Shown here piece after piece: positions 48,159 to 58,002 of a stretch of 64,000 bases of DNA. Each line of letters starts with the position of its first letter. Within the stretch, counting starts at the first letter, position 1. The notes under the pieces are model-generated. The model had not been told where the DNA came from. It made no database searches and was given only the letters and a program-made list of their open reading frames with translations. Both the position numbers and the translations under genes were made by a program. The stretch spans positions 124,001 through 188,000 of the forward strand of contig NZ_VJXY01000009.1 of the NCBI RefSeq assembly GCF_014831675.1, in the 5' to 3' direction. The stretch comes from Komarekiella delphini-convector SJRDD-AB1. Lineage in GTDB: Bacteria > Cyanobacteriota > Cyanobacteriia > Cyanobacteriales > Nostocaceae.

Positions 48159-48935
48159 ATGTACTTAACTTGGCTAGACAGCAACTCTTGGCTACTTGAA
48201 ATCGGTGGGAAACGGATACTAATTGATCCTTGGCTGGTTGGTTCGTTAATTTTCAGCAATTTAGATTGGCTATTTAAAGGCTCTCGACCTCAAGAACGCC
48301 CAATACCAGAGAATATTGATCTGATTCTGCTGTCTCAAGGTTTGGAAGATCATACTCACCCTCCAACACTCAAGCAGCTTGATCGCACCATCAAGGTTAT
48401 AGCTTCTCCCAGCGCTGCTAAGGTAGTGAAGCAATTAGGTTACACCCAGGTAACGACTCTGGCTCATGGTGAAACTTTCACTTTAGATGAGCTTGAAATC
48501 AAGGCTACTCCTGGTTCTCCCATTGGCCCCACTTTAGTGGAAAATGGCTATCTGCTCAAAGAGTTGGAGAGTGGTTTAACAGTCTACTACGAACCTCACG
48601 GCTATCATTCCCCACAAGTTAAGCAAGCTGCACCAGTAGATGTGGTGATTACGCCGTTTGTTGATATGACTCTGCCTTTACTTGGGCCGATTATTCAAGG
48701 AAAGAATAGTATTTTAGAACTGGCAAAATCATTACAACCTCAAATAATTCTACCTACTGCGGCTGGTGGAGATGTAATTTTTGAGGGATTGCTGATGAAA
48801 CTTGTTCAGACGAAGGGAAGTGCTGAGGAACTTCGTACGTTACTAGAGAAAAACAATATTTCGACCAAAGTAATGGAACCGACACCAGGCGATCGCATAG
48901 AGCTACCATTAGAAAAGCGAGCATTAGCAACCTGA
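48159..48935 (+). CDS. MBL-fold metallo-hydrolase-like protein
   Basis: 258 residues from ATG 48159 (MYLTWLDSNSWLLEIGGKR), the usual start of this cyanobacterial family; ATG 48129 would add 10 residues. The core is of the metallo-beta-lactamase type: RILIDPW, LILLSQGLEDHTHPPTLK, PSAAKVVKQLGY, GSPIGPTLVENGYLLKE, EPHGYHSP. The HxHxDH metal motif appears only as LEDHTHPP, so metal binding is reduced or altered. It resembles L-ascorbate-lyase-like UlaG relatives of unknown role. Tail-to-tail with the methyltransferase gene, 3 bp apart. Confidence 0.8.
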   Translation: MYLTWLDSNSWLLEIGGKRILIDPWLVGSLIFSNLDWLFKGSRPQERPIPENIDLILLSQGLEDHTHPPTLKQLDRTIKVIASPSAAKVVKQLGYTQVTTLAHGETFTLDELEIKATPGSPIGPTLVENGYLLKELESGLTVYYEPHGYHSPQVKQAAPVDVVITPFVDMTLPLLGPIIQGKNSILELAKSLQPQIILPTAAGGDVIFEGLLMKLVQTKGSAEELRTLLEKNNISTKVMEPTPGDRIELPLEKRALAT

Positions 48936-48938
48936 ATT

Positions 48939-49733
48939 TTAGACCATTTTGGTAGCTTCAACTTCCAATATGACCATAGAAACATGAGCAAGATTCTCAC
49001 TATCTAATGGGTAATTTTCAAGGTAGATGTCGGTTATCTCGTCAATAATTTCTTCATGTAAATTTTCCGGTATTCTCCAAAGAAAATTAGATTTTCCGAT
49101 TGTTCTAATTGATCCCTTTAATCCTTCTTTTCCTTCAAAAATCATATCTTTTTGGACTAGCTCTACACGTTTTGCTTTTAAACCAACGCGTTTGAGTAAA
49201 TCTTGATATTCATCATCGCTATAAAAGCGAGTTTTAAAAGTGAAGTCTTGAAAATAATTACTCCATTTCTGATTATAAATTACTTTGGTTGTAGCATCAT
49301 TAATCGGTGCGGCATGATTTTTCCCGCCAAACTGAAGTATGGCTTGGCTAGTTGGCTTTAGGCTTCTTTTAATACCTTCTAAAATTGGAAGATGATCTGT
49401 AATCCAATGAAGACAGGCAAAAGAAACAATAATATCAAATTCGTTTTTAAAATCCAGCTCTCTTGCATCTTTGTGTTGAAAAGTTAAATTAGGAAAATCA
49501 CTAGGGGGAAAATTTTGCTGAGCAAAGTTAATCATATCTTTAGAACTATCAATACCAATAACCAAACCATTTGGAACTAAGTTGGCAATAAAAGCAGTAA
49601 TTTTTCCATCCCCACAGCCAATATCTAAAATTATTTCATTTTTATTTAATTTCAGGTTAGCTATTAAATCCTGCGCCCAACTCTGTTGATTGGTAGAGTT
49701 TTTGTGGTAATCCTTTGCATTCCAAGTACACAT
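48939..49733 (-). CDS. SAM-dependent methyltransferase
   Basis: 264 residues, class I Rossmann methyltransferase. Motif I is ILDIGCGDGKITAFIANL (about 36-53), followed by GIDSSKDMINFAQQNF (post-I), FQHKDARELDF and FDIIVSFACLHWITDH (motif II/III), close to trans-aconitate-methyltransferase-like enzymes. The C-terminal 80 residues are a variable lid. The start gives MCTWNAKDYHKNSTNQ, preceded by a GGAGAAT ribosome site. Substrate unknown. Confidence 0.86.
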   Translation of the reverse strand: MCTWNAKDYHKNSTNQQSWAQDLIANLKLNKNEIILDIGCGDGKITAFIANLVPNGLVIGIDSSKDMINFAQQNFPPSDFPNLTFQHKDARELDFKNEFDIIVSFACLHWITDHLPILEGIKRSLKPTSQAILQFGGKNHAAPINDATTKVIYNQKWSNYFQDFTFKTRFYSDDEYQDLLKRVGLKAKRVELVQKDMIFEGKEGLKGSIRTIGKSNFLWRIPENLHEEIIDEITDIYLENYPLDSENLAHVSMVILEVEATKMV

Positions 49734-49814
49734 AATATTCTCCTAATTTAGGAGTGTGGATACTAAATCAATTAGTCAAATTTTATAGCAATATACTAAA
49801 GTTTTATTTCCATT

Positions 49815-50840
49815 TCAAATTTGATTTTTATTCATATTGTCTTGCATATAAATATCTCTAACCGGGAAGGGAATTTGAATTCCTTCTTGCTGATAGCGTC
49901 TATGTAACTTTTTAATAAAGATATGTTTACCAATACGCTGGTCGAAGTATTCATTTACCCGCATATAAATCCTAAAATCTATACTAAAATCACCAAAAGT
50001 GTGAAATCTAATATGCGGTTCGTTTATCATTAATTCGGGTGCAATTTCTTGCATAACCTCTTTGGCAACTTCTACAGTTACTCTTTCAACTTGTTCCAAG
50101 TCGCTATCATAACTGACGCCTACATCCATTGTTAAAGTAATTTCTTTGACTGGTAAATGGTAATTTGTGAAAATCGCTGAAGCTAGTTTAGAATTTGGGA
50201 CTATGATCACGTTATTTGAAATTTCTTTGATTGTTGTATTCCGCCATGTTATGTCTGTTACATAACCTTCATGACCACCATCTAATTTTACATAATCTCC
50301 AGTTCTAACTTGTTTAGAAATAATTAAGTAAAAACCAGAAAACAAATTTGCTAGTGTATCTTGAAGCGCTAAACCAACTGCTAGACCACCAATACCTAAA
50401 GTTGTGACTATTGGCGTAATTTGAACGCCCACAGTTTGCAATAAAATTAATGTTCCCAAAATTAAAACAACAATCTTAGCAAGATTAGAAATTAGTGATG
50501 TGGGAACCCCTTCTGCTCTGCGAATAAATAAATTAACAAAACCAGCAGTCAATCTTGCAAAGAATAACGTCACTGAATATAGTAATGCGATCGTCAGAAT
50601 CTTTTGCATTACGATCGCAATATCTGGCTTCAGCGGAGAACTCAAAATGGCCCAAAAAAAACCGCCAAGCACAAACCAAATAAAAGTCATGCGATGCAAG
50701 GAATGAAATATAATTTCACCCCCAGCAATTCTTTTCTTAGCAACAAAATTTTGTAATTTCTTGAAGATAACTTTTTCGCCAATTATTCCAGCTAATAAAC
50801 CAGCTAGAATAAATGCAATCGGCGCAATCCATTGCATCAT
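49815..50840 (-). CDS. Mechanosensitive channel, MscS family
   Basis: 341 residues. Four membrane segments (about 6-22, 47-66, 78-96, 123-150); the pore helix follows at about 140-170 with GIGGLAVGLALQDTLANLFS, and the beta domain is visible (VRTGDYVKLDGGHEGYVTDI, WRNTTIKEISNNVIIVPN). The C-terminal alpha-beta part ends near YQQEGIQIPFPVRDIYM. This is the small-conductance MscS architecture, acting at osmotic downshock in the plasma membrane. It is followed by a gene-free 80 bp and faces no close partner. Confidence 0.93.
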   Translation of the reverse strand: MMQWIAPIAFILAGLLAGIIGEKVIFKKLQNFVAKKRIAGGEIIFHSLHRMTFIWFVLGGFFWAILSSPLKPDIAIVMQKILTIALLYSVTLFFARLTAGFVNLFIRRAEGVPTSLISNLAKIVVLILGTLILLQTVGVQITPIVTTLGIGGLAVGLALQDTLANLFSGFYLIISKQVRTGDYVKLDGGHEGYVTDITWRNTTIKEISNNVIIVPNSKLASAIFTNYHLPVKEITLTMDVGVSYDSDLEQVERVTVEVAKEVMQEIAPELMINEPHIRFHTFGDFSIDFRIYMRVNEYFDQRIGKHIFIKKLHRRYQQEGIQIPFPVRDIYMQDNMNKNQI

Positions 50841-50905
50841 ATAAATTTTACTTTTGAGGTTTGATATTCAGAAAATCAGCTTTTTGATGTGATTATGGCT
50901 AAATT

Positions 50906-51418
50906 TTACCTTGTTAATTGCCGGATTAACTGTTTGAGATTTTCTGGACTTAGGGTAACTTCCACTTCTAGCTGTTGCATCGTATCCCGTAAAGTAAGAA
51001 TATAGTTGTCACCGGATGGATTGTATGAGTACTGGGGATTTGTGATGGAAATTGTCTCATAGGAAATAGATTGCAAACCGACGCGAATCACAAGTTCTTT
51101 TTGGGAATGGGGGAAAATGTATAAATATTGGCGGAGACTATCAAGTATAAGTTGGCTTGGTGTGGTGTTGCGTTCTTGAGACGAATCAGGTTTATGCCAA
51201 TAAAGAGTAATACCACGAATTTCTGGCTGAGCGATTGCAAAGACTTCATCAAACCGCTTTGCTTCCCAATCCAGTTGATCGACTTCACCACTTTGGGGAA
51301 TTATTCGTTGTTTCCAGGTAATTTCTTTGCCATTGAGGTTTGTCCACCATTGGCGGATAGTAGCTAAGTTATTGGGATTTTCTGGATTGCCGCTACCCTG
51401 TTGCCAGACAATTTTCAT
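50906..51418 (-). CDS. Conserved cyanobacterial protein of unknown function
   Basis: 170 residues, probably soluble alpha+beta, with no signal peptide or membrane segment. Recognisable blocks are the N-terminal MKIVWQQGSGNPENPNNLAT and WYHKPDSSQ-type strands, and a C-terminal LSPENLKQLIRQLTR helix. I cannot place it in a named family. Its neighbours are the MscS channel (65 bp downstream) and a divergent histone-deacetylase-like gene. Confidence 0.72.
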   Translation of the reverse strand: MKIVWQQGSGNPENPNNLATIRQWWTNLNGKEITWKQRIIPQSGEVDQLDWEAKRFDEVFAIAQPEIRGITLYWHKPDSSQERNTTPSQLILDSLRQYLYIFPHSQKELVIRVGLQSISYETISITNPQYSYNPSGDNYILTLRDTMQQLEVEVTLSPENLKQLIRQLTR

Positions 51419-51563
51419 AAGTGCTGAGTATTGAGTGCATCCTATTTGGTTCCAGTTTAAACAACTCTTGGGTGAATCTCATGTCGTAGGCACAGCCTTG
51501 TTATTGATTACCGGAAAATCTCTAAGCGCATTTGGCTTCAGATTATGATTAAAAATTAATAAC

Positions 51564-52481
51564 ATGGACTTGCCAATTATTTACCATCCAGATTACATTG
51601 CTCCACTGCCTGAAGGGCATCGCTTTCCGATGTCTAAGTTCCGACAACTCTATGAATTGCTGTTAGCTGACGGGGTAGCTCATCAAGAACAATTTCATAC
51701 CCCCGAACGTCCACCGCAAGAGTTGATAGAGTTAGTCCACACCCCAAGCTACGTTCAAGCCTACTGTGAGGGAACCCTAGATCCCAAAGCACAGCGACGT
51801 ATCGGCTTGCCTTGGAGTCCAGCACTGGTGAATCGTACCTGTATAGCGGTTGGTGGTACAATACTCACTGCCAGACTGGCACTAAGTCAGGGTTTAGCTT
51901 GCAATACTGCTGGTGGTACTCATCATGCCTTTCCTAGTTATGGGTCTGGTTTTTGTATTTTCAATGATTTAGCGATCGCCTGCCGCGTTTTACAAAAACT
52001 CGAACTTGTCCAAAAAATCCTGATTGTGGACTTGGATGTTCATCAAGGTGACGGCACTGCTTTTATTTTCCAAGATGACGAGAGTGTTTTTACTTTCTCC
52101 ATGCACTGCGAAGTCAATTTCCCTGGTACTAAACAAAAAAGCGATTTGGATGTTCCTTTGCCAGTGGGAATGGAGGATGATGCCTATTTGCAAACTTTGG
52201 CAAATTATTTACCAGACTTATTGTCAGAAATCAAGCCAGATATAATATTTTATGATGCTGGAGTTGATCCACATATAGGCGATCGCCTGGGAAAATTAGC
52301 TTTAACTGATGCTGGCATTTTCCGGCGAGAAATGCAGGTTTTAAGTACTTGTATGAGTAGTGGCTATCCTGTAGCTTGCGTAATTGGCGGTGGCTATGCC
52401 GATGATATGAAGTCTCTCGTCTGGCGGCACTCTCTAGTGCATCGCGCCGCTAGTGAAGTTTATCGGCAGTACAAACTATAG
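51564..52481 (+). CDS. Histone-deacetylase-family protein
   Basis: 305 residues, arginase-like deacetylase fold. The zinc and catalytic motifs are visible: the first His pair in GGTHHAFPSYGSGFC, FNDLAIACR, DLDVHQGDGTA (Zn-binding Asp and His), FYDAGVDPHIGDRLGKLA (third metal Asp) and the final CVIGGGYA. Bacterial members act on acetylated polyamines or related small molecules rather than histones. The natural substrate is unknown. Monocistronic. Confidence 0.9.
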   Translation: MDLPIIYHPDYIAPLPEGHRFPMSKFRQLYELLLADGVAHQEQFHTPERPPQELIELVHTPSYVQAYCEGTLDPKAQRRIGLPWSPALVNRTCIAVGGTILTARLALSQGLACNTAGGTHHAFPSYGSGFCIFNDLAIACRVLQKLELVQKILIVDLDVHQGDGTAFIFQDDESVFTFSMHCEVNFPGTKQKSDLDVPLPVGMEDDAYLQTLANYLPDLLSEIKPDIIFYDAGVDPHIGDRLGKLALTDAGIFRREMQVLSTCMSSGYPVACVIGGGYADDMKSLVWRHSLVHRAASEVYRQYKL

Positions 52482-52567
52482 TCATTTAGTACGTAATTAC
52501 GCCCACAATCAGACATACAGTCGCAGCAGTAACGAAAATGCTTTAACGAACCACAGAGGCGCTGAGA

Positions 52568-55500
52568 GTGCAGAGAAGAAATAACAGAACGCGTACAGAC
52601 TCAGAAGATTGGGGCTATGTGTTAGTAGGTTCTACAGTTGATCGGTTAATCCGCAATCTAGAAGGTGAAACTGTCCTAGAATCATACCCTGAGTTTTGGC
52701 AGCGGCGCGATCGCGCCAACGAGTTAATGTTGGAATGTTTTGGTAAGCCTTGCCTCTTCTATGTGCGTCGCAAGGGCGCTGGGAAAGAGCCAAAAGAAGA
52801 AATTTGGGATTTGACAATAGCGACAGATCAAGACGATTTTCAATTACCTGCAAGACTTAAGAAGCTGGGCAAAACATTAGGATTTAGAGCAGCGGTACAA
52901 AAAGATGGATACGGCGGTTTAAAAATATTCTCTGCTCAGTTGCTACAAACCTCACGAGGAAACGCTGATAGTTATGCTGTGCCTTGCTGCTTGCGTTTAC
53001 TATTTAGTCATCAACGTCATCTCAGCATTCCCCAAACAACATTAAAACGCATGGCAGCCACGCCAGTTTGTGGTGATCATGTACCTACAGAAGATCAGCT
53101 AAAAGCTTGGAAAGCGTTTTTGCAAATTGAGGAAAAAATTGCTAAAGCTCGTCAATTTTGTGTGCGTTATCTAGGTCATAACTATAGCTTCAAAAGACGA
53201 ATCAGTTTTGAAATTGATATAGCTTCAGCCACCCTTGACGGTTCTAATGAAAATCCCTTGGATTTAGAAAACTTTTGGGAACGAGTAAAACGCGCCAAAA
53301 ACGAAGAAATTAAGCTTTTTGAGACTGCTCCCACCGGAAAGAACTGGCAAAATAGCCGTCAGCTAGGGTCTATTGAAGAAGTTGATCCCAAACGTTGCAT
53401 CATTAGCGTGAGGCTAGAACGCGACTTAGCTGAATATATAGCAGCAGAACGCTATCAGTTACCAAACACCGGATTTTTATGTTTCGAGGCTGTTGGTGAT
53501 ATTAAACAGATTCAGCGTAAGAAAAAAGCCTTAGACGACTTGAATAATGGTTACACCCAAAATCCATATTTAGGCAACTTCTTATTCGACGCTTCCCAAG
53601 CAAGACCTATTCAAAAAACTATCGAACTTCAACCACAAGATTTGTTATTATCCTCTGCTAATCCCGGTCAGAAAGCAGCAGTAGAAACGGTGCTTTCTGC
53701 TAAAGATCTTGTTCTCATTCAAGGGCCACCAGGTACAGGCAAAACCACCGTGATTGCCGAGATTTGCTATCAAGTTGCTCTCCGGGGTGGTCGCACTCTA
53801 ATTGCTTCTCAAGCTAACCTAGCAGTTGATAACGCCCTGAGTCGATTAGTTCACAACCCAGTAATTCGGGCTTTACGAAAGGGACGAGCTGAGAAAGTTG
53901 GGGAGGAAGGACAACCATTTTTAGAAGACCAAGTAATTGGCAGATGGCTGCAAAATACCGCTACTGACTGCGAAAATAATATTACCAAACGGCTCGATAA
54001 TATAGAAAATTTCCGTCAATTGCTGACATCATCACAACGTTTCACAGCATACCTCAAAGTAGAGAAAGAATTTAATAAAAAACAAGATGAATTCAATCAG
54101 AGCAAGACAAACTTAGAGGCAGATTATAAAAAACAAGAAATAGCCTATAAGGAAACTAAAGTTCAAAAAAGTGAGGTTGAATCTCTAATTATTGGCTTAG
54201 AGAATTTACTAGATACCGTACAAAATATAGATTGGGAAGCTCCAGAAGTTACAATTTTTTTGCCCCGTCTTCAACCATACACAGAAGGCAACAGTTTAGT
54301 AAAAGACTTTTTGACAAATGTTCGCCAAGCCATCAAATATACCGATGAACTTGGTTTTATTCGCCCTGCGCGTGGTGCATTTGGATTGGCAGTTTGGTTA
54401 CGTGAAACTGTAGCGACTGAAGTTTCTGAATTTCAAACAGCACTCGGTTATGCTCAGAATGCAACTGCGGCTATGTTGGAGGTTGCAGCGTTAGCACAAG
54501 TCATCAAACAGAATTCTACTAATCTGAATCAGTTAAAAATAGATGATCAGCAATTACTTAATAAGCAACAAACTTTACAGCAAACACTCCAAATTTGGCA
54601 AAATCGCAAACGAGAAATAGACTATATTATCACAGCAGTTAAAGAATGGAAGTCTACAGCAGATTCTCATTTATATCAAGTATTAAAAAATTGTCAACAA
54701 TCTCATCTCCCATTAATAGATAATTTGGTGGATTTACCACTAGGTTTGTTGATGTTTGCTAATACATTAAAATTACAAATTGTACCAAGATATCAACTTA
54801 ACCTACCAGATTGGGAGCTACTAACAAAGGCAATGTCTTATGAGGTAGAGGGAGGTTTCACTGACAGACGGGGCAAGCAGTATAACTTTAGTTATTTTTT
54901 ACAGCAAAATTTAAGTCAAATTCCAATAGTGCTATCAAAGAGCGATCGCACTCAATGGCAAGAGACTTACCAACAGTTTAATAATTATCAACTACTCACC
55001 CAAAAGCAGCGAAAATTACTAGTTGAGAATACTCAGTTTTTCTTAATTAGAATGCAACAGAATTATGGCGCATCATGGGAATGGAATAACATCGACTCTA
55101 CTCTTACCCGGATTACCCAAGAATTACTAGATATCATCCTCATAAATGCCCGAAAATGTGTATTACAAGTCAAAACTGAAACCGAACAACAACTTCAAAT
55201 TATCCAAAAACAATTACAAGAAATTCAACAAAATACAATCAATCAACAGCAAATCTCTACTATTCAATCTCAGCTAGAAACAGCTACACAAGATGCTAAT
55301 TTAAAACTTGAGCAAGTAATCAATATTTTGCAAGAACTTACCCAACAACAAAATGTACCCGCTCAATTACGTACTCTAGCTGAACAATATCTCACCACGC
55401 AATCAAATATTTGGCAGCAGCCTCAAAAGTTCTCAACGCAAATACATTCTTGGGAAAGTACTATAAGTCAGCTTGAAATGTTGATTTCATTATCAGAGCC

Positions 55501-56878
55501 TTTTGCTGTATTGGAGATGATTAAAAACTCTATGTATAAGCATCTCTCACAGCTAAAAGAAGAAACTACAATTTATATGCAGCACCTCGAAAGATTGCAA
55601 ATAAAATTACGTGAATTAGAAGAAACAGAGCCACAGCTATCAGAAAAATTACTAGCAGAAAGGAACTGGTGGCAGATAACATGGCAAGCAATACCTGATA
55701 AATTTAAACCAGATACTTCTATTACAGATTTGTTTAATGTAGATTTTTTACGTACTATCAAAGCTCAGTTTAAATATTGGCAACAACAACTTACTAAAGA
55801 CGAAAATCATCTGAATCGATATCAACACTTTGTGCAAGATTGGATTGGAAAATTAAGAAACCCAACTGAACGCGATCGCAACGATTTAAGGCGCATATAT
55901 TTAGATAATGCCAATGTCGTCGGTATTACCTGTGTTCAAGCAGCAGGTCGAGATTTTTCGGAAGAATTCAAATACTTTGATGTCGCCATAATTGATGAAG
56001 TAAGTAAGTGTACTCCACCAGAGTTACTAATCCCAGCTTTGAAAGCTAAAAAGTTAGTAATGGTAGGTGATCATCGACAATTACCACCAATGCTAAATAC
56101 TAGCACTTTAGAAGAAGTTGCTCAAGCAATTGGCAGTCCAATAGAAGAACTAAAATTTCTAGAAGAATCACTTTTCAAAAGTCAATTTGAAGCTGCTGAT
56201 CAAACCATCAAGCAGATGCTTAATACACAATATCGAATGCACCCATTTATTATGGGAGCAATCAATCAGTTTTATGACGGTAAATTAGAATGTGGCATTT
56301 TAGAGCCTGACACAAAACGCGCACATAATTTGGCAGGCACAATAATTCAACAAGATCACCATATTATTTGGGTAAAAATGCCTGGAGAAAAAGAGTTTCA
56401 AGAACAACGTGAAGGAACTTCTTTTTCTAATATTCGGGAAATTGATGTGATTGAACATCTGTGTCAACAGTTTGAGAATACTTGGATTTCTAAAGTAGCT
56501 AATGGTGAACCAAAAAAAGAAATTGCCGTGATTACATTTTATGGCGCTCAACTCAGAAAAATTGATGAACGCCTGCAATCTGAACTTTTCCCTTCTTTGG
56601 AAATTCGTACAGGGACGGTTGACAGATTTCAAGGTATGGAACGGCCTGTTGTAATTGTCAGTATGGTTCGTAACAATAGTAAAGGAGATGTAGGATTTGC
56701 TAAAAAACCAGAGCGGGTTAATGTTGCTTTTTCTCGCGCTCAAGAACTCCTGATAATTGTAGGTTATCACGATTTATTTACCAATCAATCAGGCAAAATA
56801 GGAGGTATGTACTCTGAAGTTTCAAATATTGTAAGTCTTTATGGAGGTTTCGTTAATGGTTCTCGCTTCTTCTGCTAA
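52568..56878 (+). CDS. Giant UPF1-like superfamily 1B helicase with coiled-coil insert
   Basis: 1436 residues from GTG 52568. The N-terminal about 370 residues are unassigned. The helicase core has Walker A GPPGTGKTT (386-394) and Walker B IIDEVSKCTPPELL (Asp1143), so about 750 residues, mostly Gln/Glu-rich coiled coil, are inserted between motifs I and II. Later motifs are VGDHRQLPPM (III), NTQYRMHPFI (IV), TVDRFQGMERPVVIVSMVRN (V) and VNVAFSRAQELLIIVG (VI), as in UPF1/SMUBP2-type nucleic-acid helicases. A long insert in this position is a known feature of several phage-defence and RNA-handling helicases. It overlaps the next gene by 23 bp and must be cotranscribed with it. Confidence 0.85.
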   Translation: MQRRNNRTRTDSEDWGYVLVGSTVDRLIRNLEGETVLESYPEFWQRRDRANELMLECFGKPCLFYVRRKGAGKEPKEEIWDLTIATDQDDFQLPARLKKLGKTLGFRAAVQKDGYGGLKIFSAQLLQTSRGNADSYAVPCCLRLLFSHQRHLSIPQTTLKRMAATPVCGDHVPTEDQLKAWKAFLQIEEKIAKARQFCVRYLGHNYSFKRRISFEIDIASATLDGSNENPLDLENFWERVKRAKNEEIKLFETAPTGKNWQNSRQLGSIEEVDPKRCIISVRLERDLAEYIAAERYQLPNTGFLCFEAVGDIKQIQRKKKALDDLNNGYTQNPYLGNFLFDASQARPIQKTIELQPQDLLLSSANPGQKAAVETVLSAKDLVLIQGPPGTGKTTVIAEICYQVALRGGRTLIASQANLAVDNALSRLVHNPVIRALRKGRAEKVGEEGQPFLEDQVIGRWLQNTATDCENNITKRLDNIENFRQLLTSSQRFTAYLKVEKEFNKKQDEFNQSKTNLEADYKKQEIAYKETKVQKSEVESLIIGLENLLDTVQNIDWEAPEVTIFLPRLQPYTEGNSLVKDFLTNVRQAIKYTDELGFIRPARGAFGLAVWLRETVATEVSEFQTALGYAQNATAAMLEVAALAQVIKQNSTNLNQLKIDDQQLLNKQQTLQQTLQIWQNRKREIDYIITAVKEWKSTADSHLYQVLKNCQQSHLPLIDNLVDLPLGLLMFANTLKLQIVPRYQLNLPDWELLTKAMSYEVEGGFTDRRGKQYNFSYFLQQNLSQIPIVLSKSDRTQWQETYQQFNNYQLLTQKQRKLLVENTQFFLIRMQQNYGASWEWNNIDSTLTRITQELLDIILINARKCVLQVKTETEQQLQIIQKQLQEIQQNTINQQQISTIQSQLETATQDANLKLEQVINILQELTQQQNVPAQLRTLAEQYLTTQSNIWQQPQKFSTQIHSWESTISQLEMLISLSEPFAVLEMIKNSMYKHLSQLKEETTIYMQHLERLQIKLRELEETEPQLSEKLLAERNWWQITWQAIPDKFKPDTSITDLFNVDFLRTIKAQFKYWQQQLTKDENHLNRYQHFVQDWIGKLRNPTERDRNDLRRIYLDNANVVGITCVQAAGRDFSEEFKYFDVAIIDEVSKCTPPELLIPALKAKKLVMVGDHRQLPPMLNTSTLEEVAQAIGSPIEELKFLEESLFKSQFEAADQTIKQMLNTQYRMHPFIMGAINQFYDGKLECGILEPDTKRAHNLAGTIIQQDHHIIWVKMPGEKEFQEQREGTSFSNIREIDVIEHLCQQFENTWISKVANGEPKKEIAVITFYGAQLRKIDERLQSELFPSLEIRTGTVDRFQGMERPVVIVSMVRNNSKGDVGFAKKPERVNVAFSRAQELLIIVGYHDLFTNQSGKIGGMYSEVSNIVSLYGGFVNGSRFFC
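56843..56848 (+). promoter_or_regulatory. Ribosome-binding site deciding the start of the helicase partner
   Basis: GGAGGT lies 7 bases before the ATG at 56856 but overlaps the in-frame ATG at 56841. The downstream ATG is therefore the likelier start, within the last codons of the helicase. Confidence 0.75.
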
Positions 56879-57770
56879 ACCAATAGATGGCAAACTCAAG
56901 AATTTTGTGGACGAAATTGAAGCGCAAAATCATGGTCTATCGGTTCTAGCAGCGCGTCAATTACGCTATAGCTTGTATCAGAATTTTGTAGAAGTAATTA
57001 TTAAAGAACCCCGTGAATTTAACGTATTAGAAGAATTTATTATTCGTGCAGGTATTGAATTCGATCCTCCTCCAACAGAGGATGAATTAGCATCTATACT
57101 TGGTCTTGATCCTGTATTTGTCCGCAGTACTACTGCAACTCTTCAGACGTTACAAACTCTATCAGCAACATCGCCAATTACAGTTACTCCTGAAGGGCGT
57201 TCATTTTATGAGAAAAGGTCTGTACCACAGCCCCCATACTCTGTACAGATTTATGCTATTTCAGATCCTTTAAGTGGAAAAGTTACCTTTCAATCTGAAG
57301 CTTTAAACGAGGAACTAGTAAAACTACCTGATTTAGCCAATTTTGTAACTATTGATAATCTGATTCCTGATCTTTCTTCTTTATCGCTTGAGGAACTACT
57401 GCACAGTATCCAAGCTTCGGATTTAGCACTTCATGTGCCACAGGATGGGAAAATAGTTGTTTCCTGCAAAGTAATATCTGCAACTAAAAAAATTGGAAAA
57501 ATTATATCGCTTTTCGTAATATTTAATGCACTTGAAGATAAGTTGAGCGTCCAACTAAGAGATGGCAAGCAAATTTTAGAGACTGAATCAAACTGGCTGG
57601 AAGTATTACTATCTGAAGGTAAAGTATCCTTGCAGTCCTTGTGTGAATTGTCAGACGAAACTATCAATTCTGAACGTGAGTTGATTCTTAAGCAGGAAAA
57701 TGAAACTAGTTTAGGAAGTGTAAAGGGAAGACCAGTAGACAAGAAAACAAAGAAAAAAGCAAAGAGCTAA
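56856..57770 (+). CDS. Helicase partner protein of unknown function
   Basis: 304 residues. The N-terminal third (about 1-85) has a helical bundle. The stretch about 60-120 (PPPTEDELASILGLDPVFVR, STTATLQTLQTLSATSPI, TVTPEGRSFYEKR) reads like a winged helix with a beta wing. The middle (about 115-200) is a mixed alpha/beta region and the end is a Lys-rich tail (GRPVDKKTKKKAKS) that could bind nucleic acid. It overlaps the helicase stop by 23 bp (ATG 56856). I do not recognise the protein. Coexpression with the helicase is certain from the overlap; a physical complex is inferred. Confidence 0.8.
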   Translation: MVLASSAKPIDGKLKNFVDEIEAQNHGLSVLAARQLRYSLYQNFVEVIIKEPREFNVLEEFIIRAGIEFDPPPTEDELASILGLDPVFVRSTTATLQTLQTLSATSPITVTPEGRSFYEKRSVPQPPYSVQIYAISDPLSGKVTFQSEALNEELVKLPDLANFVTIDNLIPDLSSLSLEELLHSIQASDLALHVPQDGKIVVSCKVISATKKIGKIISLFVIFNALEDKLSVQLRDGKQILETESNWLEVLLSEGKVSLQSLCELSDETINSERELILKQENETSLGSVKGRPVDKKTKKKAKS

Positions 57771-58002
57771 ATCAATTTTGCATAAGGGATTAGTACACAG
57801 TTAAGAATTATAAATTATAGATGATAAAGTAGATTTCTTTCTTTTGTTAGTATTCATCATTCCTTGGAGAGAAAATCAAAACTATTTTTATAACTTCTTG
57901 CTTAACTGATTTTTAATGTTCTTATTCACTTAGATGTATATGCAGAGATTCGTTTAATTTGATACAATTTATAAGCTGGGAGAGCCAAAGGAGTAATTTA
58001 AA

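Noticed and set aside
56300-56770. 156-residue frame antisense to the helicase
   Set aside because: It is opposite conserved helicase motifs, which explain the sequence fully.
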